Shown: positions 9,501 through 18,599 of the stretch, in pieces | Numbering within the stretch: position 1 is the first letter of the stretch | Layout of the letters: the number at the start of each line of letters is the position of its first letter | From: Sweltsa coloradensis | Lineage: Eukaryota > Arthropoda > Insecta > Plecoptera > Chloroperlidae | Reading direction: 5' to 3' | Assembly (NCBI GenBank): GCA_024449915.1 | Contig: JAMZAV010000444.1 | Location: 372,001 to 436,000 of the forward strand | DNA: 64,000 nucleotides | Notes under the pieces: generated by a model | The model's database searches: none | Seen by the model: only the letters and a program-made list of their open reading frames with translations | Told to the model about the DNA's origin: nothing | Made by a program: the position numbers and the translations under genes

Positions 9501-12350
9501 ACTCTGTAAACGATGTTTTACTGCAACTATCTGCGATATAAAAAGTCAAAAAATGAACGTGAAGTGGCCCATTTTAGTAAATGTCAACCTAATTTTTTAT
9601 GTAATGACGAAGCATACAGGCAAACATATTCGTTCGTTTGTTTCGACTTTCGAATTGTATGAGTGTAAGTGCATATTATTTACAACAGAAATTCTGGGAT
9701 TAATATTTAAACTAGGAAAACGCTAAAGTCCCGCCGCGTTGATGGATGAGCTTTTTTTAAGTTTTTAGTTTGCGTGGGATATCTTTACTTTTGCAAGTGC
9801 TTTGTTTTTCTGCCGACGCATTGTAGGTGATTGTTGTCAAGTTTCTATTGTTTCTTGTTAATTTGTTATTATTTAACGTAAAAATCTTACATTAAAAGCT
9901 TTATTTCTATGGATTCTGGCTAACTTTTTCAACTTTTTCTTTCAAAAGGTACTACATCACCATAACCTTAATGTCCATGTATAATATGAACGTTGTAGCC
10001 CCACCCGTTTGGTCACAATTGGCCCAAATGGCACGAAAATATCGAACAAAGAGTCAAAAAACTTATATTAAAAGCTTTATTTCTATAGATTCTGGCTATT
10101 TTTTCAACTTTTTCTTTCAGAAAGCAATACATCACCATTACCTTAATGTCCATGTGAAATATGAACGTTGTAGCCCCACCCGTTTGGTCAGAATCGGCCC
10201 AAATGTCACGAAAATATCGCACTAAAAATCGAAAAAAATCGTAAAAGTACGATATTCATGAGAAATATTTCTTCGATTGTACCCAAAAACGTAGCAAGTC
10301 TAAGTTCAGAGATTTCGAAGGTCCCCTCAAATTTTCATCAAGATCGCACATGCCGTTTGCCCGGTAGAGAGCGAACAGACAAAAAAAAAAAAACACCCGA
10401 GCTAAATTTTTTTTTTTGGGGGGGGGGGGGTCGGTGAAATTGAAGTCTTCGCTTCGCTCATCCAATCACATTAGTTTTGCCCCCCTGCCCTTCCCGGTTC
10501 CTACACCACTGATAAGAGGTGATACCCAAATTTGACATGCCCTAAAATAAGTTAAACGACAAGTCACAGGTATGGTGGGTAGCAGTTATTACTAAAAGCA
10601 CGCGTAAATGTAATATATTATCTGTGCTAAAAGTAAGACTGAAACATACGAAACTGTAACCACTCTTCCGCACGTAGGCCCATACCTTATGGCCTCTGAC
10701 TCTGAATAAATAAATAATTTCATGAGAATTATTACAATTTTCAGCGGAGGATAAGTAGGCCCATACAGATCTAGTTCATTCATTTTTCCTTCTTGTGATC
10801 TATGATTCTATGAAATCCTATGTCCTATTCCACTACAAATGAATAAATACTAAACTTGTCCGTCTGCCTCCTCGCAGCGCCACTGTTCGTGTTCCAATGG
10901 TTGTTCGACGAGGCCCAGATGACCGCGGACAATGTCGGCGCGCCCGTCACCAAACAGCAGTGGGACTACATCCACAAGATGGGCGATAGTCTGAGAAACT
11001 CCTTCAGGAATGTCACGTGAGTCTTCTTGTTATCATCTGTGCCGAGCCACGATAAATAAAGTTTGCATATAGCTTACAACTAGATCGACAAACCTTAAAA
11101 TAATGGTAATATGCAAGAAGAGGATAACGTCGGTTATCCCCTTCTTGCATGACGCCCCTAAATTGAGGACTAACAAGAATTATATAATATGTTGCAAGCA
11201 GAACTAAGCATTCGCATACCAAAGATGGTAGATGAATAGCCAAACGGTCGTGTTTGTATTTTATTTGATTGCTCATCCACCAGCCCCGTGTTCTAACACT
11301 CTGCTCCCACCCCACAGGTCAGTGTTCGCCCCCAGCTGTATCGCGCACTCCGTCCTGACGAAGCGCGACTGGCAAACAGTCCGTGTGGACGAGCTGTCCC
11401 TACCTCAGGCGCTCCGCTGCTGGGAGTTGTACCACACGACGCCGTCGTCGGGGTCAAAGGTCGCGCGTCACCTCGTGCGCAACGGAGGACACAAACACAA
11501 CGGTACCAGGACCTCGCAGAGACGACGCAAGAAACACAAGAAGAGGAACCGGAAGGAGAGACAGGGAAGACGACCCAAGAGGGACGTTCCCCACTGTCCT
11601 CACAGGTAGGCAAACGACCTTGACACCTTTTCCTGCGGTCATTAAAATGGAAAGAAACTCATTTTGATGTCGCTGTTTTTTCGGCTAGGAAGCATCCGAT
11701 CTACATGAAACTTTGCACAGTTGTCAAGCAAGAAATTATGGATTGCCCTACAGTCGTAAAAACAATCACGTATTCGGGATTAATAAACCAAAAACAATAA
11801 TTTCGTGAAGTCGGTTATGAACTTTTTAACAAAATCCAAAAATCGTAAAACCTCATCTCACTATCCAATATAAAATATTCAATGAGAATTCAATAAAGAT
11901 CACATCGCTTCAATATCAAATGAAATATCCAATTAGAACCCAACGAATATCATATCATCTCATCTCACTATCCAATGAGAATATTCAATGAGAATCCAAT
12001 GAGTATCACATCTCTATTAATGATTATTTAATGAGTATCACAATCACATCACCTCACTATCAGATGAGAATCCAATAAGAATGAGAAGAATTATTATTGA
12101 TGTCTGGGTTGTTGGTAACTCAATCTGTGCCTACAGGGTGATCGAGCGCTGCTCCTGGCCGCAATGCAACCACAGCTGTCCGAAGCTGACCAACCCTCTA
12201 ACCGGACACGAGATGGACTTCATCGAGCTCCTTAAGTCTTTTGGTTTGAACATGAACAACGTGGCAGCTGCTCTGGGCATCGATCTTCACACCCTTCATA
12301 ACATGGATCATTCAGAGTTGCTACACCTCCTTACCCAGCAGTCCAACTAG
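426..12350 (+). CDS. Notum: Notum-type palmitoleoyl-protein carboxylesterase (5' partial)
   Basis: Notum is a secreted alpha/beta-hydrolase that removes the palmitoleate from Wnt proteins and so switches Wnt signalling off outside the cell. Visible exons: 426-520, 1691-1743, 4003-4098, 5421-5481, 8163-8202, 8931-9205, 10878-11016, 11318-11605, 12137-12350. All have GT..AG borders and fitting phases except across one gap. Diagnostic motifs in order are VCNDGSPAG, FLEGGWYC (oxyanion-hole region), ENPFWWNAN, LAGSS-AGGTG (nucleophile Ser), DSGWFLDR, QWLFDEAQ (catalytic Asp), FAPSCIAHS (catalytic His), ERCSWPQCNHSCP and a C-terminus ending LLTQQSN. A Lys/Arg-rich linker precedes the last Cys cluster, as in insect Notum. 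Missing are the N-terminal exons (outside the window) and one internal exon for the IPYC..WSG region, which should lie between 5482 and 8162. About 420 codons are visible. Identity is secure; whether this locus is intact is open. Confidence 0.93.
1691..1743 (+). CDS. Notum: Notum exon: FYLRRSHGSKRWIVFLEG
   Basis: A 53-bp exon between TTGTTTCAG and GTGAGTG. It takes two bases from the previous exon and gives one to the next. It codes for the beta-strand that leads into the GGW oxyanion loop. Confidence 0.88.
3291..3412 (+). repeat. tRNA-derived SINE, degraded
   Basis: The head reads TTGGCTCAAGCATAAGCGCG (A-box-like), followed by GAATCTGATTC and CCGACTGAACG. The same order of motifs recurs at 20110, 40904, 51905 (reverse) and 53565 (reverse). 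It lies in a Notum intron. Confidence 0.55.
3475..3965. repeat. Degraded copy of the 4601-5117 MITE
   Basis: It shares ordered blocks with 4601-5117: TTTAAGGAATT, GGGA(G/A)AAACCAAAA and ATTTTCAATCTTCT. Both ends are eroded, and only the outer ..CCATGACTGAG.. remains of the right terminus. Confidence 0.5.
4003..4098 (+). CDS. Notum: Notum exon: GGWYC oxyanion loop
   Basis: A 96-bp exon between GTGTTTCAG and GTAAAATT. It codes for GWYCHDRRTCQGRWLRLQ.. and ends at the MSSKQWPETRS block. With the preceding exon it forms FLEGGWYC, the signature that supplies the oxyanion hole. Flanking phases are 1 in, 1 out. Confidence 0.88.
4383..4562 (+). repeat. Second tRNA-derived SINE family
   Basis: Contains a B-box-like GTGGGTTCGAATCTCGC at about 4436, then a body with CGTTAAGCAACAACAATCACC near the 3' end. 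Its body differs from the SINEs at 3291 and 20110. Confidence 0.45.
4601..5117. mobile_element. MITE with TTAA target sites (piggyBac-like)
   Basis: Terminal inverted repeats CTCATTCAGACCA / TGGTCTGAATGAG are flanked on both sides by TTAA (4601-4604 and 5114-5117), the target duplication used by piggyBac elements. The interior is AT-rich and non-coding. It lies in a Notum intron, and a decayed relative lies at 3475-3965. Assignment to piggyBac rests only on TTAA. Confidence 0.65.
5421..5481 (+). CDS. Notum: Notum exon: ENPFWWNANH
   Basis: A 61-bp exon between TTGATTTCAG and GTAAGT. It codes for VGGVLSANPEENPFWWNANH and ends with GT, two bases of the next codon. In the family the next residues are a hydrophobic residue plus IPYCSSD..WSG, which are not found downstream. 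Confidence 0.87.
5887..7045. mobile_element. Non-autonomous hAT-like element, interrupted
   Basis: The ends are TAGTGATGGCAAGCCGG (left) and the complement of GAGGGATGGCACTTTTACCG (right), so GATGGCA is shared inverted. Eight-base flanks CTTACACA (5879-5886) and CTAACACA (7046-7053) match at 7 of 8 positions, the hAT target-duplication length. A Helitron-like element (5958-6732) is inserted inside; without it the element is about 384 bp with no coding capacity. Confidence 0.75.
5958..6732 (+). mobile_element. Helitron-like non-autonomous element, copy A
   Basis: Starts TTGGATGAGCGAAGCGAAG and ends with the sub-terminal CTCATCC(A), the hairpin AACGC..GCGTT and TTCCTAG followed by host T. The centre has two tandem units of about 175 bp (from about 6220 and 6395) that share GCCATTTGGGCCAATTCTGA. 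Length is 775 bp with no Rep/helicase gene, so it would need an autonomous partner. It is nested in a hAT-like element in a Notum intron. Confidence 0.8.
8163..8202 (+). CDS. Notum: Notum 40-bp micro-exon with nucleophile motif
   Basis: It codes for (G)LSNATTLVLAGS plus the first two bases (AG) of the catalytic serine codon; the T comes from the exon at 8931. The donor is GTACGA at 8203. An in-frame TGA at 8156 means the exon cannot extend left, and the only AG between it and the motif is at 8161-8162, which fixes the start. The match to the family sequence around GSSAGG is specific. The acceptor has a weak pyrimidine tract. It requires one base from an upstream exon that is not found. Confidence 0.78.
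8318..8480 (+). repeat. Dispersed repeat with GGTGGAGGTGCCGGGT
   Basis: Contains GTTGGTGGAGGTGCCGGGTT, then CCAGGGTCACCAAA, then AAGTCATTCGGTGGTCGT. The same three blocks in the same order occur at 59968-60120. Shorter versions are at 2440-2515 (reverse), 26945-27022 (reverse, twice) and in every unit of the 31.7-34.3 kb array. Family not recognised. Confidence 0.6.
8493..8574. repeat. 27-bp inverted repeat (stem-loop)
   Basis: CAGCTGCTGGATGAAAACGA.. (8493-8519) pairs with 8548-8574 with about two mismatches around a 28-base loop. It lies in a Notum intron. It could be a small fold-back element or a hairpin in the nascent RNA. Confidence 0.75.
8931..9205 (+). CDS. Notum: Notum exon: AGGTG to YPTLS
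   Basis: A 275-bp exon between CTCCTTCCAG and GTATTT. Its first base completes the catalytic Ser codon. It codes for AGGTGVIVNLDSVSDMM.., then VLGVADSGWFLDRDPF (family signature SGWFLD), and ends FGYRVYPTLS. GC content is clearly above that of the flanking introns. Confidence 0.92.
9338..10511. mobile_element. hAT-like element with perfect 8-bp duplication, interrupted
   Basis: The left end CAGGCGCGTAGGAAC and right end (read inward) CAGTGGTGTAGGAAC are inverted. The flanking octamer ATAAGAGG is identical at 9330-9337 and 10512-10519. A Helitron-like element occupies 9712-10465, leaving about 420 bp of non-coding hAT sequence. It lies in the Notum intron between 9206 and 10877. Confidence 0.82.
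9712..10465 (-). mobile_element. Helitron-like non-autonomous element, copy B
   Basis: Read on the minus strand it starts TTGGATGAGCGAAGCGAAG at 10465 and ends ..GCGTTTTCCTAG at 9712, with A before and T after, the Helitron A/T target. Two central units of about 175 bp begin at about 9894 and 10070. It is closest to copy A, sharing the GGACATTAAGGTTATGGTGA-type interior. No coding capacity. Confidence 0.83.
10878..11016 (+). CDS. Notum: Notum exon: catalytic Asp
   Basis: A 139-bp exon between CTCCTCGCAG and GTGAGT. It codes for PLFVFQWLFDEAQMTADNVG.. up to SLRNSFRNV. The Asp of LFDEAQ matches the catalytic aspartate of Notum. Confidence 0.92.
11111..11150. repeat. 40-bp near-perfect palindrome
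   Basis: ATGCAAGAAGAGGATAAC (11111-11128) pairs with 11133-11150 around a four-base loop, with a single A/C mismatch. It lies in the intron between two Notum exons. Confidence 0.85.
11318..11605 (+). CDS. Notum: Notum exon: catalytic His and basic linker
   Basis: A 288-bp exon between CTCCCACCCCACAG and GTAGGC. It codes for SVFAPSCIAHSVLTKRDW.. (catalytic His in CIAHS), LPQALRCWELYHTT, then a stretch of about 45 residues dominated by Lys and Arg. Insect Notum proteins carry a similar basic insert before the last Cys-rich block. Electrostatic binding to heparan sulphate is a plausible role, but that is inference. Confidence 0.9.
12137..12350 (+). CDS. Notum: Notum terminal exon
   Basis: A 214-bp exon after GCCTACAG with stop TAG at 12348-12350. 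It codes for VIERCSWPQCNHSCPKLTNP.. then FIELLKSFGLNMNNVAAAL.. and ends HLLTQQSN. The last 115 bp or so of coding sequence is also unit 1 of a degenerate tandem repeat that continues downstream. Confidence 0.93.
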
Positions 12351-13010
12351 ACACATTCTTACGTCTATCCACTTGCCAAGTTCTCTGGTTTGTACAAGAT
12401 GGCCGCTGCATCAATCTTCATACTCGTAAAAAAATGGCCGCTGCCATTGACCATAACATGGATCATTCTGAGCTGCACCATCTTACCCAGCATTCGAACT
12501 AAACGCCTTCTGACGTTATCCACTTGTCAAGCTCTCTGGTTTGAACAAGATGGCCGCTGCATCAACCTTCACACTCGTCACAAAATGGCCGCTGCCATTA
12601 ACCATAACATGGTAACACGGATCATTCTGAGCTGCTATACCTTCTTACACATCAGTCCAACAAGACGTATTCTAATGTCTTTGAACTTGCCAATTCAATT
12701 CAGCTCTCTGGTTTGTACAAGATGGCCGCTGCATCATCCTTCACACTCGTAAAAAAATGGCCGCTGCCATTGACCAAAACATGGTAACACGGATCATTCT
12801 GAGCTGCTACACCTTCTTACCCAGCAGTCCAACAAGACGTATTCTAATGTCTTTGAACTTGCCAATTAAGCTCTCTGGTTTGAACAAGATGGCCGCTGCA
12901 TTAACCTTCACACTCTTCACAACATATTATATCATTCTGAGCTGCTCCATCTTATTACACAGTAGTGCAACTACACACCTTCTACCGTCTTTAAACTCGT
13001 TAACTTATTT
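12233..13010 (+). repeat. Five-unit degenerate tandem repeat spanning the Notum stop
   Basis: Units start at about 12233, 12378, 12529, 12701 and 12868 (period 145-172 bp). Unit 1 is the coding C-terminus plus the first bases after the stop. Units 2-5 keep blocks such as CTCTGGTTTGAACAAG, CATAACATGG, GATCATTCTGAGCTGC and TTACCCAGCAGTCCAAC but are no longer in a conserved frame. Seven ATGGCCGCTGC motifs occur in units 2-5. Most likely this is expansion of the gene's own 3' end. Confidence 0.8.
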
Positions 13011-13061
13011 TAAATATGAATGCGATTTCAACTCTTACCTTTCTACACAGATTCAATGCCA

Positions 13062-13380
13062 CTAGGGAAACGCCAAAGTCGTTGTTAAACGAGTGAGTGA
13101 GCCATGTGTTGAGTACATATGAAAAATCTAAACAAATGCTATCGATATTTTAAAAAAATCACATTTTTATTTATTGTAGGTTTAAATCGCAATGGTAGAT
13201 ATCTAGCTGATTTTGTTAACAGTTCTCATGCAGTAAACTCGTACCGGATGTCTGTTTAAAATTTGAGCGCAATCTGTTCAGCGATTCGGCTGATTTTCGA
13301 CGTAAACACACACACAGAATCACAGAATAAGCGCCGTTTGAGTTGAATGGAGACACTCAGTCGCTTCGCTCCCTCGTTAA
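13062..13380 (-). mobile_element. Helitron-like element, second family (copy F)
   Basis: Read on the minus strand it starts near 13380 with TTAACGAGGGAGCGAAGCGA and ends at 13062 with CTCGTTTAACAACGAC, GGCGTTTCCCTAG and host T. The design (sub-terminal inverted repeat, AACG../..GCGTT stem, CTAG end) matches copies A-E while the body differs. Length about 319 bp, non-coding, just downstream of Notum. Confidence 0.55.
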
Positions 13381-13592
13381 ATTATTATTTATAACGTATT
13401 TTAGCTTAAATAACATAATATGTGGAAGGAAAATATCAAAGAAGTTATGTTTTAAGTTTCTTTCTTTACTTTGAGCTTCACACACACACCCACATTGAAA
13501 CATAAACATAAAAGTAGCAACATCTTAGATAAGATTATCTTGAGCTTTTTATTATACGTAAGGTGATCCTGGATCTAACAGCAAAAAAATGT

Positions 13593-13598
13593 AATAAA
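13593..13598 (+). terminator. Candidate Notum polyadenylation signal
   Basis: First AATAAA downstream of the Notum stop, about 1.2 kb away; another is at 14977-14982. Which one is used cannot be told from sequence. Confidence 0.3.
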
Positions 13599-13609
13599 AT
13601 ATCACTCAC

Positions 13610-13659
13610 CCAAGTCCAGTAAAGTGCTTCAAAGTTCGGCTCTGCCTGCTCCAAGTGTC
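13610..13659 (-). CDS. Candidate orphan minus-strand exon
   Basis: On the minus strand a 50-bp segment lies between the acceptor CGTGTGCTTACAG and the donor GTGAGTG. Two of three frames are open; one reads HLEQAEPNFEALYWTW, which looks protein-like. No neighbouring exon was recognised, so this could be chance or an exon of a non-coding RNA. Confidence 0.3.
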
Positions 13660-14095
13660 CTGTAAGCACACGAAACAATTGGGTGAGACAAAACGTTTTG
13701 AAATGCTTTGCAACAAAAACACTCCTAAATGAAAACGTTAAACGACGTCTTGGATAACATTAAGATTTAACGCCTCAGTTAAGGAAATGCAGTAAATATT
13801 TCCATGGCCAATCTAATGATATGCACAACATACACTCATTTTTCAGCCATGACATAGTTAATGGAAAGGTATTTCATATTTCTACTCAGTGGGAAAGGTC
13901 AATTACTTTCAATTTCAGTTTTTTGAACAACTCGCATCATCGCCGGGTAACATTAAAATTATTTATTTATCACATTATGATTAGATGCCAACTCTCAAAT
14001 TTGGATGAACTGTCGTTTCAATACCAATTTAATTTTCAATACAACACAAATTACTGTAATGACAGCTATCAATGTTGGATTTGAACAGTACAATG

Positions 14096-14167
14096 TTTTC
14101 GATAGCTCAATTGGTAGAGCATCGGTTCGAAAAGCCGGAGGCTCTGGGTTCGATATCCAGTTGGGGC
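14096..14167 (+). tRNA. tRNA-like sequence, probably pseudogene or SINE head
   Basis: 72 nt with a D-stem GCTC/GAGC, anticodon stem TCGGT/GCCGG with a 7-base loop, and a T-arm CTGGG-TTCGATA-TCCAG, all at canonical spacing. The anticodon position reads GAA (Phe), but base 33 is C instead of the near-universal T, and the acceptor stem is mostly G-T pairs with a mismatch at the end. Unlikely to be a working tRNA. Confidence 0.5.
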
Positions 14168-14199
14168 AAACCTTTACAACAATTTCTATCATTCACTAG

Positions 14200-17100
14200 T
14201 GTTGGATTTATTTTTACATGTAAAATTATAGGTGTCGTAATTTTGGGTAATATTTTTAAATGTTGTGTAAATAACCATGAATACTACAAAACCAGTGACA
14301 TTACTTACTATAGTTACTGGTAATATTACATCCATGTAAAACTGAAATTAATAATTAATTATATTATGTTTCAATAACAAGAGTTATGTGATTTGATTAT
14401 AATTTTAAATTAATCTGTATTTCGTTAACAAATGTGTTACGACATGTATTTTTTCTTGCATAACATTTCGTAGATAAATTTTCACTTTTATTAAAATAAG
14501 TAATTATGATAAGTATTTTGCACAATGTATTGATGAAAAATCAATTATTCGTAAGCATGGTTATTGCCAGTGTACTGTGGACTGTGTGTAGCTTTACTTG
14601 TCCATTCACATATCTTCGTTTATATCACACCTCGCACTTGAAAATTCAACACCCTTATTGTACTAGAATCAGATTAATATAAGTGTTTGTGACTTAACCA
14701 TCACACTCCATGGACTTTAAGAAATATCTATTCGTGTTGTAATGTTTAATTTAACTGTACCTATTTAATGGGTCTGTATATTAATGTAGTTCTAGTCTAG
14801 ATTAATGGTTCTATTTAACTTGTAAATTACTAATATTGTATAATTATTATTTGTACCTTTGATTATTAAGTAGTTTACAATAGGAACTTGTATTTGCACA
14901 ATGTCATAAGTGTTTTATCTACCTCAATATTTTTAAGTTGTTTGTAATTGTAAATACAAGTTAAGTACGCATACACAATAAAATATTTAAAACTCACAAT
15001 AATATGAGTGGAAAATAACTATTTTTATTTATTTCCACTACCAAATTTTAATCCTCTTGTGATAGATGTAAATATTTTTATCATCTCTGTGCAACAGGGC
15101 TAGTCTACGTTGTTAACACAAACACTCTTGGAGGCCGGATGGAAGTAGCACATCGCTGAAGACCAAGACAATTTGATGAGCTCTTGCCAACTTTTTTAAT
15201 CAAGTTAAATGTCTATTCAAAATCGTGTTGTTGCTAATTTTTTTTTTTTTTAATTTCAATACATTCTGGACAACTTTCTGAACTTTAATTGTAAACTACA
15301 AAATTTAACAAAAACTTTTGATGATGGTTTTGGTAAGATATTCGCATGGCTCCATCAAAACAATATCAAATTTCAAATAGTAAATGTATCTTGGAAATGA
15401 CTACAAATTGTATCTTGTATGGAATATTTACAATCAGTAACATTAAAAAACTAATCAAAATTACTCATTTATAAAATGTACTACATACAACGCGTATATC
15501 GTTTCGTAATTTCGTAACAACTTCCTAAAATTTTGTTTTGGAAGAATTTGAAATCAGATTCTCGCGCATTATAACCTACACTTGAGCCATAATTCAATTG
15601 TATTTATTATTTATTAATATTTGCATTTTGTATAATATGTCAGTTAAGTTGATGCCTTCTATCGATGGTCCTTCTACATTCATCTTACATTTTAAAGGAA
15701 ATATAAAAAGTAATTCAAGGAAAATAATACATATCGATTTGTTGACACTTTACAGTTTACAACCTTTTTTAAGAGGATATAGGACATGGGTTTTTAAGCA
15801 AACTCCTGTTCTCTCGGCAGATGCACCACAGACACCACATATTTTTGAAAATTTTGGTAGTTGTTACGGACGCGGAAATGTAGGGCTCTACGTTAACACT
15901 TTTCAAATAAAATCCTTTTCTTTAATTAAAAAAATAGTTTTCAGGATTTTTATGTTGTTAAAAAAGTTAAAAATACCATATTCGTAGATTGATCCTGGAC
16001 GATTTACATAAAATATCGATAATCTATGACTGTAGGGCTGTCCATGTATAATATGCTTTATTGACAAGTGCAAAGTTTCATATACGTCGGATTCTTCCCA
16101 GCCTAGCGAATATCTATTTGGGAACACTGTCAACAATATACCGGTATAGGGGGCACTCTTAAATAACTCGAAGAAAGTAACTTAATGTGTACCAGTATAG
16201 GGTCTCCCTATAGCGGGCACTCTTACTGGGGAAACTACCCCCTTGCCACTCAACCAATCACTCAACCCGGTCAACCTCGACCCGGCCCTCAGTCCCACAG
16301 GTGTTTGCCCCGAAGTTCACGGGCACCAACAAAACAAATACAATTAATAAATAATTCACCCTTTTAATGAGCGTGTTGCCTCAAGGTTGATGTATCCTAG
16401 AATCGATATTCACACGGTGTGAATTGCTCGATGCAGACAAGCGCGTACATGCTTGTTGGCAGGGTGTTGGAATAGAGGGAGGAGGTCTCACTTGGTGCAA
16501 CGAGAGCTATTGAGAAGAATGATCGTCTTTGATGACGCCGTTTTGTGTATGTATAAATTTGTATTAATATATTTTTTTCAATTACTTGTTTGTATGATTA
16601 TTTCAAATTTTGTATTATAATAGGTTAATAAAATATAATTAATGAGGGTTTTTCTTATCCACTAAGGTTGCTTGATTATACAGCGAAGTCGAAAAGTCTT
16701 TCTTAAAAAACAACAGCTAGGAGACAACTATTATTGTGTGTGTCTGCCAAAATTACTTTTGGGACGTGGGATCGAATCCCTGCCGACAATAGTTATTCGA
16801 CAGTCGACATTGTCTTGAATAGCTTAATTAAAACATGGGGACAATGATGTTAGGAGTGAGTTGATTTATTTTTGTAGCAAGTGTAATCTTAATTCAGAAT
16901 GGTGGATGATTAAGTTTGGTTTGAATTATTATTCGTTATGTTTTGAAGATATGGCAAAATACATAATTTATATAATTTCCCATTCAGTTTTTTTTCTTTT
17001 TACATATTTTGCTAACAGACAATTTTATTCTTTCCCCGATCAATACTGCAGACTTTACAGTATTCAGAGTGTGCATGCATGTGCATGTGCATAGACGATT

Positions 17101-18100
17101 CAAATGTATGTCATTGCAGTATGACAGAGTGCATGGCAGTATGGCAGACCTGGCATGCTGGCCATGTATTACCATGGCGCCATAAAAATTCTAAAGTATC
17201 TCATTTTTTTACTAAAGCGAGTTTAGTTATTGAATAAGGGGAAGATAGTGACATTTCCAAACTTAATTAACAATCAAGGTATAAATGGTGCAGATAAGTG
17301 ATTGTCGGGTTCTTCATGCTAGCCATTACACAATTCACTATGATCTTTAGGACAAGTTAATTCAAGGCATTATCAAGGAAAGTCACAAAATTTATTTCAC
17401 TCCGCTATCATTCCAATCCACACAGTACAATCTATAAAAAAAACAAAAGACAGCATCGGTACTTGCTCGTTTCTGAATGTAGGTAAGTTAAGTTGGCGAA
17501 ACAGTATACAAACAAACAGGTCAAACAATGTTATCTGAATGCAGAGCAGTAACTTGAAATGTTATTACGCGCGCCACATAAAATATCGAGTTGTTATACG
17601 CAGCAAGCATACGAGTACGACAGCAATAAAATATCTGCTGGAAATACGAAATGAACATGAAGCATTTTAAAATTACATTGACTAGTTGTAGCTTGATGTG
17701 GTTACCTTGTATAGAAAACTTGTAAGGGAAGATTTGTGTGGTGTTCCATGATTATTGGAAATTAGTGGAAACTTTTATAAAACGAACGTAGAATAAAGAA
17801 GTTTTTAATGATGATCACAAGTTCGAAAAATGACATTTTTTAATACTTAGTATTCATTTTTTTAGTTTTTGCAAATTAAGCATTTTGAAGCATTAGTTTT
17901 TTTTTCTTGGGGAACATTTTTAATTAATTCAATTTAATTTAGCCTCTTGAAAAAGTTGAAAAACAGTTAATGCTTATTTAATTCTCAATAGATATCGTAT
18001 AATATATTAAGTAAAATTAGTAAGCCTATACTCTCATTATAGCGTTTTTTAAAAATATAATGTATTGGGCCTAAACTAAAATCCTAAAACGCAAAATTTA
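14200..18100. other. Intergenic region between Notum and the PLC gene
   Basis: AT-rich with no supportable gene. There is a partial SINE head at about 15552-15588 (reverse), a repeated (C/A)C(A/G)GTATAGGG.. GGGCACTCTTA motif at 16140-16230, and a B-box-like GGGATCGAATCCCTGCC at about 16768. The one longer open frame (15598-15987) has no recognisable motif. Confidence 0.5.
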
Positions 18101-18103
18101 CGT

Positions 18104-18450
18104 CCGCAACTCGACACAGATATTCTCTTGAATCTTATGCCAATGGAATAATCGCAGAACTTGCTTTTTCAGACGGATTATATATATATTTAAAAAAAAT
18201 CCATTTAAATTATTTATATTAGTTTTGAGTTGCCAAAGTGTCAATTTAATAAAAATTAATAAATAAATAAAACAAAAAAATTAATTATTATTATACATAT
18301 TTTAAATTATTTATATTAGTTTTGAGTTGCCAGAGTGTCCATTTAAATTTTAAACTGTATTGATAAAGTTACGAAGACTAAGCGAAAAAGCAAGTTCTGC
18401 GATCGTTCCACGTACTGGCATATACGATTCAAGAAAATACCAGTGTCGAG
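18104..18450. repeat. Long inverted repeat upstream of the PLC gene
   Basis: Arm 18104-18176 and arm 18376-18450 are imperfect reverse complements (shared GAAAAAGCAAGTTCTGCGAT and TGTCGAGTTGC). The roughly 200-bp spacer itself has a direct repeat: TTATATTAGTTTTGAGTTGC occurs at about 18210 and 18308. Likely a fold-back element. Confidence 0.65.
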
Positions 18451-18599
18451 TTGCCAGAAATATAATTTTAACTGCTTGAATCACGTTACGAAAACTAAAT
18501 AGCCCGTTAAAAGCCGTTCTAGCATTGAGTATATAACCATCCTTAGGTTCCATACTCAAAGGTTCTAGTTTCCACGTGATTGGCAAGAGGAGAGCTGGG

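Noticed and set aside
11232..11667. Open frames of up to 125 residues on both strands over the Notum basic-linker exon
   Set aside because: They are shadows of a GC-rich Arg/Lys codon stretch; only the frame that fits Notum has family motifs and splice borders.
12390..13065. Two open frames of 120 and 102 residues after the Notum stop
   Set aside because: They lie in decayed tandem units, cross unit borders and do not keep one frame relative to the coding unit. Kept as a repeat, not as genes.
13995..14323. Overlapping open frames on both strands at the tRNA-like sequence
   Set aside because: They are explained by the stop-poor tRNA-like core; no protein motif.
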